A DNA stretch of 64,000 nucleotides from positions 2,802,685 to 2,866,684 of the forward strand of contig NZ_JADDXR010000002.1 of the NCBI RefSeq assembly GCF_015330125.1, read 5' to 3'. Below are positions 36,342 through 45,166 of the stretch, in pieces. The stretch comes from Zobellia nedashkovskayae (GTDB lineage: Bacteria > Bacteroidota > Bacteroidia > Flavobacteriales > Flavobacteriaceae). Made by a program: the position numbers and the translations under genes. Within the stretch, counting starts at the first letter, position 1. Each line of letters opens with the position of its first letter. A model generated the notes under the pieces. That model saw nothing but the letters and a program-made list of their open reading frames with translations, was not told the origin of the DNA and made no database searches.

Positions 36342-37256
36342 TTAAAAAATTGAGTGTCCTGTTTTGGTTGTTAATTCTTCTAATGCAGCCATTCCTAATT
36401 TAGAGTTTCCTTTTGGGTTTAAACCAGGAGACCAGGTAGCTACACAATATACATTAGGTAGCAAAGCTACTATTCCGCCACCAACGCCACTTTTTCCGGG
36501 AAGACCAACTTCAAATGCAAACTCTCCAGCTTCGTCATAAAAACCACAAGTTAACATTAATGCATTTATACGTTTTACCTGGTTTATGTTAAGGTAACTT
36601 TTTCCTCTTTGACATTTACCGTGATTCATGAAAATATAAAAGGCATCTGTCAATTGTTTACAATTCATTTCCAATGAACATTGATGAAAATACATATCAA
36701 GTACAGATTCGACATCATTATTGAGATTACCATAGGATTTCAACAAATTGGCCGCGGCATAGTTTTTAAATCCTGTATTTTTTTCGGACAACGCTACTTT
36801 TTCATTATAGCGAATAGAGGAGTCATTTGTTAGTTCTTGAACAAAACTCAAAAATTCTTCTTTTGGATTTTTTAGGTGAGATACCAGAATATCTGCAATT
36901 ACTATAGCTCCTGCATTTATAAAAGGGTTTCTAGGAATGCCATTTTCTAGTTCTAAAAGAGACAGGTGGTTGAACGGGTCGCCAGAAGGCTCAACATCAA
37001 CTCTTTTCCATAATTCATCTCCTACCAAGCCAAAAGAGAAAGCAAGTGCTAGTACTTTAGAGATACTTTGAATAGAAAAGCCTTCCAATGCTTCTCCGGA
37101 ACTATAGCTTTTCTGGTTTGCATCTAGAATATGAATACCAAACTTATGTAAGCTAATATTAGCTAGTTCTGGAATATACGAAGCTACAACACCTCTGTTT
37201 GTTGTTTCTTTGGAGTTCGCAACAATGTTGTCTATTATGGTTTGATAATTTACCAT
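36342..37256 (-). CDS. glsA: Glutaminase
   Basis: Hydrolyses glutamine to glutamate and ammonia. The 304 residues match the serine-dependent beta-lactamase-like glutaminase family; the catalytic S-x-x-K is in SIQSISKVLAL, with NPFINAGAIV and GKSGVGGGIVAL conserved elsewhere. Cytoplasmic, no signal peptide. Its ATG overlaps the gcvT stop by one base, an unusual partnership of glutaminase with the glycine cleavage T protein. Confidence 0.95.
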   Translation of the reverse strand: MVNYQTIIDNIVANSKETTNRGVVASYIPELANISLHKFGIHILDANQKSYSSGEALEGFSIQSISKVLALAFSFGLVGDELWKRVDVEPSGDPFNHLSLLELENGIPRNPFINAGAIVIADILVSHLKNPKEEFLSFVQELTNDSSIRYNEKVALSEKNTGFKNYAAANLLKSYGNLNNDVESVLDMYFHQCSLEMNCKQLTDAFYIFMNHGKCQRGKSYLNINQVKRINALMLTCGFYDEAGEFAFEVGLPGKSGVGGGIVALLPNVYCVATWSPGLNPKGNSKLGMAALEELTTKTGHSIF

Positions 37257-38341
37257 TATGCTTTGTAGAATGGAAGCTTTACCACCGTTGCGGGTATAGC
37301 TTTTTTACGAACTTGAATGTGTATTTTAGAACCAACTTTAGAAAAAACTTGAGGAACGTAACCTAATCCAATTCCTTTTTCTAGTGAAGGAGACATAGTT
37401 CCCGAGGTTACAATACCAATAGTTTTTCCTTGGCCGTCCACAATGTCATAACCATGTCTTGGTATGCCTCTTTCCTCTAGCTCAAAACCAATAAGTTTAC
37501 GTTCTGGATCATGTGCTTTTATTTTAGCTAAGGATTCACTGTTCACAAAATCTTTAGTGAATTTTGTAATCCATCCTAAACCAGCTTCAAAGGGAGATGT
37601 AGTGTCATCAATATCGTTTCCATAAAGACAATAGCCCATTTCAAGACGTAGGGTGTCACGAGCAGCAAGGCCAATTGGTTTAATGCCGTAAGCGGCGCCA
37701 ACTTCAAAAATATTGTCCCATACTTGTTGAACTTCACTGTTTTTACAATAGATTTCAAATCCACCAGAACCAGTATATCCCGTGGCAGATATGATTACAT
37801 TTCCTAATCCAGCAAAATCAGCAACAACAAAATTATAAAATTTAATGCTGGATAAATCAACCGAAGTTAAGGCTTGCATTGCTTCAACAGCTTTAGGACC
37901 TTGAATAGCTAAGAGCGAGAATCCATCTGAAATATTACGCATAGTTGCGCCTATCTCTTCATTGTATTTTGATATATGCGACCAATCTTTATCAATATTG
38001 GAAGCGTTTACTACCAAAAGATAGGTTTCTTCTTTAATGCGATATACAAGAAGGTCATCAACAATACCACCTGTTTCATTAGGAAGACAGCTATATTGGG
38101 CTTTACCAATGGTTAGTTTAGAAGCATCATTGGAAGATACTTTTTGAATTAGCTCTAAGGCTTTTGGTCCTTCAATTAAAAATTCTCCCATGTGCGAAAC
38201 GTCAAAAACGCCTACACCATTACGAACTGTTTCATGTTCTACATTTATACCTTCATAAGAAACAGGCATGTTATACCCTGCAAAGGGCACCATTTTAGCT
38301 CCTAAAGCTATATGGGTCTGGGTTAATGCAGTATTTTTCAT
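37256..38341 (-). CDS. gcvT: Glycine cleavage system aminomethyltransferase (T protein)
   Basis: Transfers the aminomethyl one-carbon unit from lipoyl-GcvH to tetrahydrofolate. 361 residues. N-terminal [21 protein letters not shown] is diagnostic; folate-binding Asp is in [10 protein letters not shown], and [14 protein letters not shown] follows. gcvH and gcvP are not nearby, as is common in flavobacteria. First gene of an operon with glsA and the epimerase. I looked for a glycine riboswitch in the 127-nt upstream region and saw none. Confidence 0.96.
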   Translation of the reverse strand: MKNTALTQTHIALGAKMVPFAGYNMPVSYEGINVEHETVRNGVGVFDVSHMGEFLIEGPKALELIQKVSSNDASKLTIGKAQYSCLPNETGGIVDDLLVYRIKEETYLLVVNASNIDKDWSHISKYNEEIGATMRNISDGFSLLAIQGPKAVEAMQALTSVDLSSIKFYNFVVADFAGLGNVIISATGYTGSGGFEIYCKNSEVQQVWDNIFEVGAAYGIKPIGLAARDTLRLEMGYCLYGNDIDDTTSPFEAGLGWITKFTKDFVNSESLAKIKAHDPERKLIGFELEERGIPRHGYDIVDGQGKTIGIVTSGTMSPSLEKGIGLGYVPQVFSKVGSKIHIQVRKKAIPATVVKLPFYKA

Positions 38342-38468
38342 CGTACTTGTATATTTAGATGTACAAAGCTATTGAAATATTTAACTATTGTATAATTGCG
38401 CTTTGTTATGTTTTACACAATCTTTGTAAATTACCCAAACTTTAAACTAATTCTATAAAACAAACATA

Positions 38469-40082
38469 ATGGTGAGACTTCTTTATTTATTGGTGGCGTT
38501 ATTGCAGGCGCCTTTGACAGGCATTGCGCAAGATGAACCGACGGATTTTCTTTCGGCTGATTTTCATAAAGGTAGGAGAGAGGCAGTGAGGGAATTGATG
38601 TCCGCTAATAGTGTGGCCGTATTTTTTGCAAATGCGGTTCGCAATCGTGCAAATGACGTAGATTATGTCTATCATCAAGACCCTAATTTTTATTACCTAA
38701 CGGGCTACAACGAACCTAATGCAGTTTTGCTCATTTTTTCTGAGAACCAAGAAGTTGCTGGGGTTAGTAATGATGAAATATTATATGTGCAAGAACGGGA
38801 CCCAAGAGCGGAGCAATGGAACGGAAAACGATTGGGTATAGAAGGGGTAAAGAGTAAATTGGGTTTCGCAACAGCTTTTAACGGAAGTGCGTTTAAGGAT
38901 ATACCAGTAAATTTTGAACAGTTTGATAAGGTGTTGTTTTTTGACTTTGAGAATGATTTTCGTGATTCAAGTGATGAGGCTGATTTGTTCGATTTAATAC
39001 AAACATTTAAAACGAAAGCAAAATACCCGGCTGATTTTGATAGCTCAAAGGATAGATTCTATTCTATGATTACGTCTACGGATGTTGAGAACAGCGCAAA
39101 TGTAGCGCAGGTTTTAGGACGTTATCTTAGTAGGGATGAAAAGCTGCAAGAAGATGAACTCATAAACGGTTTTGTAAATGCTGAGGACGACAAATTAAGA
39201 AGTGAAATAAAAGAGAAAGTAACATTAAAATTGGAGGCAAATAATTTGAATTCTTCTATGCTTAACGAAATTATGGCCACGCTGCGGGAAACCAAATCAG
39301 CCGAAGAAATGGTGCTTTTAAAAAAAGCTATTGAAATTTCTGCGGTAGGCCAAGTTGAGGTAATGAAAGCTATGCACCCAAATATGTCGGAAACGGAAAT
39401 TCAAGGTGTACATGAATATGTGTATAAAAAGTATGGAGCAGAATATGAAGGATACCCTTCTATTGTAGGCGGAGGGAACAACGGATGTATTTTACACTAT
39501 ATTGAAAACAACAAACCTAAAGTAGGTGAAGAGTTGATTTTAATGGATTTAGGTGCTGAATATCATGGATACACTGCAGATGTTACAAGAACGATACCGG
39601 CAAACGGAAAGTTTTCAAAAGAACAAAAACAGATATACGATATTGTATACGATGCACAGGAAGCGGGAATTAAAGCTAGTATTCTTGGTGCTCCGTTTCA
39701 AGCTCCAGGTGAAGTGGCCAGTAAAGTAGTTACTGCAGGTCTAATGGAATTGGGAATTATAACTAAAGAGGAAGATGCGCGGATATACTTTCCGCATGGT
39801 ACTTCACATTACTTAGGCCTAGATGTTCATGATAAAGGTACGTATCAGCCTTTTAAAGAGAATACGGTAATTACTGTTGAGCCCGGTATTTATATTCCTG
39901 AAGGGAGTGATTGTGATAAGAAATGGTGGGGTATTGCGGTGCGAATAGAGGATGATATTCTGATAACAAAAGAAGGACCGGTAAATTTATCGGCAATGGC
40001 ACCAAGAAAAGCCGAGGAAATAGAAAAAATAATGAAGCAACCAAGTCCGTTGGATAAGTTTGAACTTCCGACATTGAAGTAA
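38469..40082 (+). CDS. Secreted aminopeptidase P family protein (Xaa-Pro aminopeptidase)
   Basis: A 537-residue metallopeptidase of family M24B. A signal peptide is present (LLYLLVALLQAPLTGIAQ), so it should act in the periplasm or outside. The N-terminal creatinase-like domain carries YHQDPNFYYLTGY. The dinuclear metal ligands are all visible: Asp in LMDLGAEYHGY, Asp in TADVTRT, His in FPHGTSHYLGLD, Glu in VEPGIYIPEG and Glu in VRIEDD. It probably removes N-terminal residues before proline from peptides. A shared terminator separates it from thrC. Confidence 0.94.
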   Translation: MVRLLYLLVALLQAPLTGIAQDEPTDFLSADFHKGRREAVRELMSANSVAVFFANAVRNRANDVDYVYHQDPNFYYLTGYNEPNAVLLIFSENQEVAGVSNDEILYVQERDPRAEQWNGKRLGIEGVKSKLGFATAFNGSAFKDIPVNFEQFDKVLFFDFENDFRDSSDEADLFDLIQTFKTKAKYPADFDSSKDRFYSMITSTDVENSANVAQVLGRYLSRDEKLQEDELINGFVNAEDDKLRSEIKEKVTLKLEANNLNSSMLNEIMATLRETKSAEEMVLLKKAIEISAVGQVEVMKAMHPNMSETEIQGVHEYVYKKYGAEYEGYPSIVGGGNNGCILHYIENNKPKVGEELILMDLGAEYHGYTADVTRTIPANGKFSKEQKQIYDIVYDAQEAGIKASILGAPFQAPGEVASKVVTAGLMELGIITKEEDARIYFPHGTSHYLGLDVHDKGTYQPFKENTVITVEPGIYIPEGSDCDKKWWGIAVRIEDDILITKEGPVNLSAMAPRKAEEIEKIMKQPSPLDKFELPTLK

Positions 40083-40084
40083 TA

Positions 40085-40120
40085 AAAAATCCCCTAAAGA
40101 ACTTCTTTAGGGGATTTTTG
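40085..40120. terminator. Bidirectional intrinsic terminator between the aminopeptidase gene and thrC
   Basis: Perfect 16-bp stem (AAAAATCCCCTAAAGA at 40085-40100 with its complement at 40104-40119), 3-nt loop, A and T runs at the ends. It can end both the aminopeptidase and the thrABC transcripts. Confidence 0.95.
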
Positions 40121-40123
40121 GTT

Positions 40124-41419
40124 TTACCTGTTTAAGAGATACTGTTTCAGTTCGTCATATTCTTTTATTGCAATGGATTTCTTTTCCTTGTCCATTACCT
40201 TTTTAATTTGTTCTGGAATAGCAACGGACTTGCCAATGGTCTCTTCCACAACATCTAAGAATTTTACAGGATGCGCGGTTTCTAAGAAAATACCATAAAC
40301 ATCAGGATGCGATTCTTGATATTTTTTGAGCCCTAAATAGCCTACAGCTCCATGCGGGTCCGCAACATATCCGCTTTCTCCGTATATTTTTTTCATGGTC
40401 TCTCTAGTTTCGGCATCTGAAAAGGAATACGAAGAAAGGTTTTCTTTTAGTGCCTCAAAATTGTCCTGGTACAAATGTCTGATCCGTATAAAGTTACTTG
40501 GATCACCCACATCCATAGCATTTGAAATGGTTGCTGTAGATGGTTTTGGCTTATACTCCTCAGTCTTCATAAACTCGGGTACGGTGTCGTTTACGTTGGT
40601 AGAAGCTATAAAATGCTTTACAGGCATGCCTAAACGCTGTGCTACCATTCCGGCACAAACGTTTCCAAAGTTTCCGCTTGGAATTGAGAAAACGATTTCT
40701 TTTCCTTTTGATTTCGCTTGTTTATAGGCGAATAGAAAATAGAATAATTGTGGTAACCAACGCGCCACGTTAATGGAGTTGGCCGAAGTTAATTGCATTT
40801 TTTCCAGAAGGGTTTCATCTAAAAATGCAGTTTTTACCATTTTTTGACAGTCGTCAAAAGTACCGTCAACTTTAAGAGCGGTTATATTCTGACCTAAAGT
40901 GGTTAATTGTCTTTCTTGAATATCGCTAACTTTACCGTTAGGATATAGAATCACTACACGAACACCTTCTACATCTAAAAATCCATTGGCAACTGCCCCT
41001 CCGGTATCTCCAGAAGTGGCAACTAGTACGGTTACATCTTGTTTTTCTCCTTCTGAAAAGTAACCCAAACAGTTGGCCATAAAACGGGCACCTACATCTT
41101 TAAAAGCCATAGTTGGCCCATGAAAAAGTTCTAAAGTAGCCACATTTTCTTCGATTTCTACAACAGGAAACTCAAAGTCAAGTACTTTGGCAATGATTTC
41201 ACGAAGCCTTTCATTCGGTATTTCTTTGGATACGAATTGATGAATTGCGTTAAAGGCAATCTCATGGTCCGTTAAATCTTCAATATTTTCAAAAAAACGC
41301 TTAGGCAACGGTTCTATTTTCTCAGGGAAATAAAGACCTTTGTCAGGCGCAATACCTTTAATAACGGCATCTTTAAATGAAACTTCAGGGGCTTTTTTGT
41401 TTAGACTGTAAAAATTCAT
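40124..41419 (-). CDS. thrC: Threonine synthase
   Basis: PLP enzyme that converts O-phosphohomoserine to threonine, the last step of the pathway. 431 residues. The PLP lysine lies in MAFKDVGARFMA; the phosphate loop is in TSGDTGGAVANGF, and the SGNFGNVCAG stretch is conserved. Last gene of thrABC; the thrB stop and thrC ATG overlap by one base. Confidence 0.96.
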   Translation of the reverse strand: MNFYSLNKKAPEVSFKDAVIKGIAPDKGLYFPEKIEPLPKRFFENIEDLTDHEIAFNAIHQFVSKEIPNERLREIIAKVLDFEFPVVEIEENVATLELFHGPTMAFKDVGARFMANCLGYFSEGEKQDVTVLVATSGDTGGAVANGFLDVEGVRVVILYPNGKVSDIQERQLTTLGQNITALKVDGTFDDCQKMVKTAFLDETLLEKMQLTSANSINVARWLPQLFYFLFAYKQAKSKGKEIVFSIPSGNFGNVCAGMVAQRLGMPVKHFIASTNVNDTVPEFMKTEEYKPKPSTATISNAMDVGDPSNFIRIRHLYQDNFEALKENLSSYSFSDAETRETMKKIYGESGYVADPHGAVGYLGLKKYQESHPDVYGIFLETAHPVKFLDVVEETIGKSVAIPEQIKKVMDKEKKSIAIKEYDELKQYLLNR

Positions 41420-42342
41420 TACTGTATGGTCTTAATTCCTTCACTATTAATTTTAGATACATGAACATCATAATCAATACCGATGTTTTTGTATACTTCT
41501 TTCATTGCTGCGGCAACTTCATTTGCGGTATCTATCCCTTTGCTGAACGCAAATATAGATGGACCCGAGCCTGAGATACCACAACCTAAGGCACCAGCCT
41601 TTAGGGCTTCACTTTTTACTTGATCAAAACCAGGTATAAGTATGGAACGTATAGGTTCTACAATGTGATCTTCCAATGAACGGCCTATGAGGTCATAATC
41701 TTCAGTAAACAGACCAGCTATGAGTCCGCCAACATTGCCCCATTGTTTAATACCGTCCGCCAAGGTAATATTGGTTTTAAGTATCTTCCTTGAATCTGAT
41801 GTTTTAACTTCTATCTGTGGATGAATTACAGTTGCGTGTAATTCTATTGGCGTATGAATTGGAATAATATCCAGTGGGTCATAACTACGTACTAATGTAA
41901 AACCACCAAATAGGGCAGGAGCTACATTATCTGCATGAGCTACTCCGCTTGCCAGTTTTTCTCCTTCCATAGAAAATTTAACGAGCTCAAGCGTGGTAAA
42001 CGGTCTGTCTAAAAGTTCATTCATGGCCCAAACGGCACCAGTAGAACTTGCGGCACTGCTTCCAATTCCGCTACCGGCTTTAATCTTTTTGTAGATTTCT
42101 ATTTCAAATCCACCTGTGTAATCGCTTTTTTCTAAAAGAGCCAAACCTGCTACGCCTGCAACATTTTGAAGCGTTTCCATAGGTAAATCTTGACCTTCAA
42201 GTTTGGTGATTCGGATACCTTTTTCTTGGGTTTTCCTAACAACCATTGTATCGCCTACATTATCAAGGGCGACACCTAGGACGTCAAATCCACACGAAAC
42301 ATTTGCTATAGTGGCAGGGCAAAAAACTTTGATTTCCTTCAT
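41419..42342 (-). CDS. thrB: Homoserine kinase
   Basis: GHMP-family kinase that phosphorylates homoserine. 307 residues. The ATP loop is KAGSGIGSSAASSTG; the N-terminal PATIANVSCGFDVLG and the C-terminal GCGISGSGPSIFAF are family signatures. Second gene of the threonine operon, 2 nt downstream of thrA. Confidence 0.97.
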   Translation of the reverse strand: MKEIKVFCPATIANVSCGFDVLGVALDNVGDTMVVRKTQEKGIRITKLEGQDLPMETLQNVAGVAGLALLEKSDYTGGFEIEIYKKIKAGSGIGSSAASSTGAVWAMNELLDRPFTTLELVKFSMEGEKLASGVAHADNVAPALFGGFTLVRSYDPLDIIPIHTPIELHATVIHPQIEVKTSDSRKILKTNITLADGIKQWGNVGGLIAGLFTEDYDLIGRSLEDHIVEPIRSILIPGFDQVKSEALKAGALGCGISGSGPSIFAFSKGIDTANEVAAAMKEVYKNIGIDYDVHVSKINSEGIKTIQ

Positions 42343-42344
42343 GA

Positions 42345-44789
42345 TTAGAAATTTCCGATTCTGATGATGTCGGCAAAAATACCTGATGCTGTAACATCTG
42401 CACCTGCACCTGCTCCTTTTATGATCATAGGTTGGTTAGGATAACGCTCTGTGTAGAACAACACGATATTATCACTGCCTTCTAAGTTGTAAAAATCATG
42501 ACCTTTTGGTATAGCTTGTAAACCTACGCTTGCTTTTCCGTCCTCAAACTGGGCAACATATTTTAGCTTGCTGTTGGCATTATTAGCTTCTTTATACATG
42601 GCCTGAAAATCATCTTCATGCTTTATGAGCGTAGCAAAAAAGTCTTCGTTATTATCCGTATCCAAACTTTCTTGTGGTAAGAAAGATTTGTTAGCAATAT
42701 CTGTAATCTCTAATTGATTCCCACTTTCTCTAGCTAAAATCAATATTTTTCGCATTACATCAACACCACTTAAATCAATCTTAGGGTCTGGTTCTGTATA
42801 GCCTTCTTGTTGGGCTTGTTTTACAATATCATGAAAAGTAGTTTTATCATTAAAATTGTTAAATACAAAGTTCAAACTTCCAGAAAGTACCGCTTGAATT
42901 TTAAGAATTTTATCACCAGAAGCAATTAAATGCTTTAATGTATCAATAATTGGTAATCCTGCACCCACATTAGTTTCGAATAAAAATGGAGCATTGTAAG
43001 TTCTAGCAAGCGATTTTAATTCTTGGTAATTTTCGTAGGCGGAAGAACATGCAATTTTATTACAAGTAACTACAGAAATACTATTTCCTAGATAGGTATT
43101 GTATGTTTTTGAAACCTCTTCACTAGCCGTATTATCAACAAAAATACTGTTACGGTAATTGAGTTCATTCACCTTTTTCATGAATTCCACTTTATCGGCT
43201 TTTTGACCACCGGCTAAAGCTTCTTCCCAGTTTTTAAGAGAAATTCCATTCTCTTCAAAAACCATGGTTCGCGAATTGGACATTCCTATTACGCGGATAT
43301 TCAATTTTAGGTTTTCCTTTAAAAATTTCTTTTGTTGATAAACTTGATTCAAAAATTTTGAACCCACATTACCAACACCCATAACAAATAAGTTCAGCTG
43401 TTTTATGTTTTCCTCAAAAAATTCTTCATGAAGGGCATTAAGAGCCTTCTTGACATCATCTTTTTTAATGACTGCAGAAATGTTTCGCTCAGATGCTCCC
43501 TGTGCAATAACCCTTAGGTTTACATTGTTCTTCCCTAAAGTGCTGAACATTTTACCGCTCAAACCCTGATGGCTTTTCATATTGTCACCAACTAGAGCAA
43601 TAATGGCCAAATCTTTTTCGGCTATTACAGGTTTTATTTTTCCACGTTCAATTTCATATTCAAAAGCGGCGTTCACAACTTCGGTAGCCTTATCAATATC
43701 ATCGGCAGCAATACCTACACAGATTGAATGTTCAGAAGACGCTTGAGTAATAAGTACAACGCTTATCTCTGATTGGGAAAGTACTTCAAAAAATCGTTTT
43801 GAAGTCCCTGGGATACCTACCATTCCCGGTCCTTCCAGAGATAAAAGAGCAATATTCTCAACATGGCTTATACCGCGTACGGTCTTACCTTTTTCGTTTT
43901 TGTTCTTGGTAATTAATGTACCTGCATTTTCAGGTTCAAAAGTGTTTTTTATTACTATAGAGATACCCTTAGCCAATACCGGTTGAATGGTTGGTGGGTA
44001 TAAAACCTTGGCTCCAAAATGAGAAAGCTCCATGGCTTCTTCATAAGATATGTGTGGGATTGCTTTAGCCTGTTTTACCAACTTAGGGTTAGCAGTATAC
44101 ATACCGCTAACATCTGTCCAAATTTCTAGGAATTCAGCATTGATCGCTGCTGCAACGATAGCCGCTGTATAGTCAGAACCTCCACGTCCTAAAGTGGTGG
44201 AGTTCCCGTTTTCAGAGGAAGCAATAAAACCTCCCATGACAATAACTTGGTGTTTGTCTTTATCAAGAAAATTTGTGCAATTAGCGTTGGTTAAATTAAA
44301 ATTAACCGTGGCTTTGCCATTAACTTCATTGGTCTTGATGAGCTCTCTGCTATCTACATATCCGGCTTTCAAGCCTTCTTGTGCAAAATACTCACTAATG
44401 ATATATGATGATAAAAGTTCGCCATAGCTTACAATTTTATCGGAAAGTCGAGGAGTAATTTCGCCAATTAGAAACGCACCTTCCAATAGTGTTTCCAAAG
44501 TATTGAGTTCACTTTTGACTTTACTAAGTACCTTGCTTTGAGCATTGACGTGAATAAGTGCCTTGGCAGTCTCTAAGTGTCTGTCTTCAATTTCTTTTAA
44601 AATTGATTTATACCCTTCACTTTGTTTTGAAGCCAAATGTGCCGCATTCAATAAGAGGTCTGTGACTCCACCAAAAGCTGATACCACCACAATGGTCTTA
44701 TTGGTATTTGTATTGGCAACAATATTTTTTACTAATGATATGTTGGAGGCGTTGGCAACAGAAGTGCCGCCGAATTTTAAAACTTTCAT
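42345..44789 (-). CDS. thrA: Bifunctional aspartate kinase / homoserine dehydrogenase I
   Basis: First and third enzymes of threonine synthesis in one chain of 814 residues. Order: aspartate kinase (KFGGTSVANA at the start, GRGGSDYTAAI), two ACT regulatory domains (about 320-460, e.g. VALVGDNMKSHQGLSGKMF), then homoserine dehydrogenase (NAD(P) site FVMGVGNVGSKFL; ETNVGAGLPIIDTL; YTEPDPKIDLSGVDV). Feedback inhibition by threonine is expected through the ACT domains. First gene of thrABC, preceded by a threonine-rich leader peptide. Confidence 0.97.
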   Translation of the reverse strand: MKVLKFGGTSVANASNISLVKNIVANTNTNKTIVVVSAFGGVTDLLLNAAHLASKQSEGYKSILKEIEDRHLETAKALIHVNAQSKVLSKVKSELNTLETLLEGAFLIGEITPRLSDKIVSYGELLSSYIISEYFAQEGLKAGYVDSRELIKTNEVNGKATVNFNLTNANCTNFLDKDKHQVIVMGGFIASSENGNSTTLGRGGSDYTAAIVAAAINAEFLEIWTDVSGMYTANPKLVKQAKAIPHISYEEAMELSHFGAKVLYPPTIQPVLAKGISIVIKNTFEPENAGTLITKNKNEKGKTVRGISHVENIALLSLEGPGMVGIPGTSKRFFEVLSQSEISVVLITQASSEHSICVGIAADDIDKATEVVNAAFEYEIERGKIKPVIAEKDLAIIALVGDNMKSHQGLSGKMFSTLGKNNVNLRVIAQGASERNISAVIKKDDVKKALNALHEEFFEENIKQLNLFVMGVGNVGSKFLNQVYQQKKFLKENLKLNIRVIGMSNSRTMVFEENGISLKNWEEALAGGQKADKVEFMKKVNELNYRNSIFVDNTASEEVSKTYNTYLGNSISVVTCNKIACSSAYENYQELKSLARTYNAPFLFETNVGAGLPIIDTLKHLIASGDKILKIQAVLSGSLNFVFNNFNDKTTFHDIVKQAQQEGYTEPDPKIDLSGVDVMRKILILARESGNQLEITDIANKSFLPQESLDTDNNEDFFATLIKHEDDFQAMYKEANNANSKLKYVAQFEDGKASVGLQAIPKGHDFYNLEGSDNIVLFYTERYPNQPMIIKGAGAGADVTASGIFADIIRIGNF

Positions 44790-44860
44790 GTTAGATGAAA
44801 TTAACTCTTAAAAATAGATTGAATGCGAAATAACGCAATAGCGAACTGATATGTTTTTGT

Positions 44861-44953
44861 CTACCCCAAAGGGGTGGTGGTGCCAAACGTGTTGATTGAA
44901 CCATTGGTCGTGAAGAAAAATTCAGTTGATATGTTTGCGATATGCTGATACAT
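44861..44953 (-). CDS. thrL: Putative thr operon leader peptide (thrL)
   Basis: A 30-codon reading frame upstream of thrA, too short for routine gene calling: starts MYQHIANISTEFFF, ends NTFGTTTPLG, stop TAG at 44863-44861. It has 7 threonine codons, three in a row just before the end (ACC ACC ACC), and 3 isoleucine codons, the composition of classical thr attenuator peptides. Its ATG lies 18 nt after the predicted -7 box, so it is the first frame ribosomes meet. The last codons form a short hairpin (ACCCC-TTT-GGGGT); beyond it are a weak hairpin and a T run before thrA. Known attenuator logic: threonine shortage stalls ribosomes on these codons and allows read-through. Confidence 0.78.
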   Translation of the reverse strand: MYQHIANISTEFFFTTNGSINTFGTTTPLG

Positions 44954-44970
44954 AGTAAAAATGAAAGCAT

Positions 44971-45001
44971 CAAAAGTAGTACTTTTGGATTCTTAATCAA
45001 A
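44971..45001 (-). promoter_or_regulatory. Putative promoter of thrL-thrABC
   Basis: Minus strand: TTTG (45001-44998), 19-nt spacer, TACTTTTG (44978-44971). Full match to the Bacteroidetes consensus. The start point would be near 44965, about 12 nt before the thrL ATG and 175 nt before thrA, which leaves an attenuator-sized leader. Confidence 0.75.
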
Positions 45002-45166
45002 TTTTTGTTGTTAGTTATTAAGCGTTAATGTTAATTACTTACATTATTCAAATTTTTGTGAGATTTCTGCAAGGATTTATGGTTGTAAACCCTTGTTTTT
45101 AATACAGAAGTAACAATCAACAACTAAGTACATATTTAAAAACCAGATAATTCTACAATTTTATAC

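Noticed and set aside
38342..38468. Possible glycine riboswitch upstream of gcvT.
   Set aside because: The 127-nt gap is shared with a divergent gene and shows no conserved glycine aptamer core.
44791..45000. A 69-codon minus-strand frame that ends one base before the thrA ATG, looking like a coupled upstream gene.
   Set aside because: Its TTG start overlaps the -33 box of the predicted promoter, it has no recognisable composition, and the threonine-rich thrL frame in another phase explains the region better.
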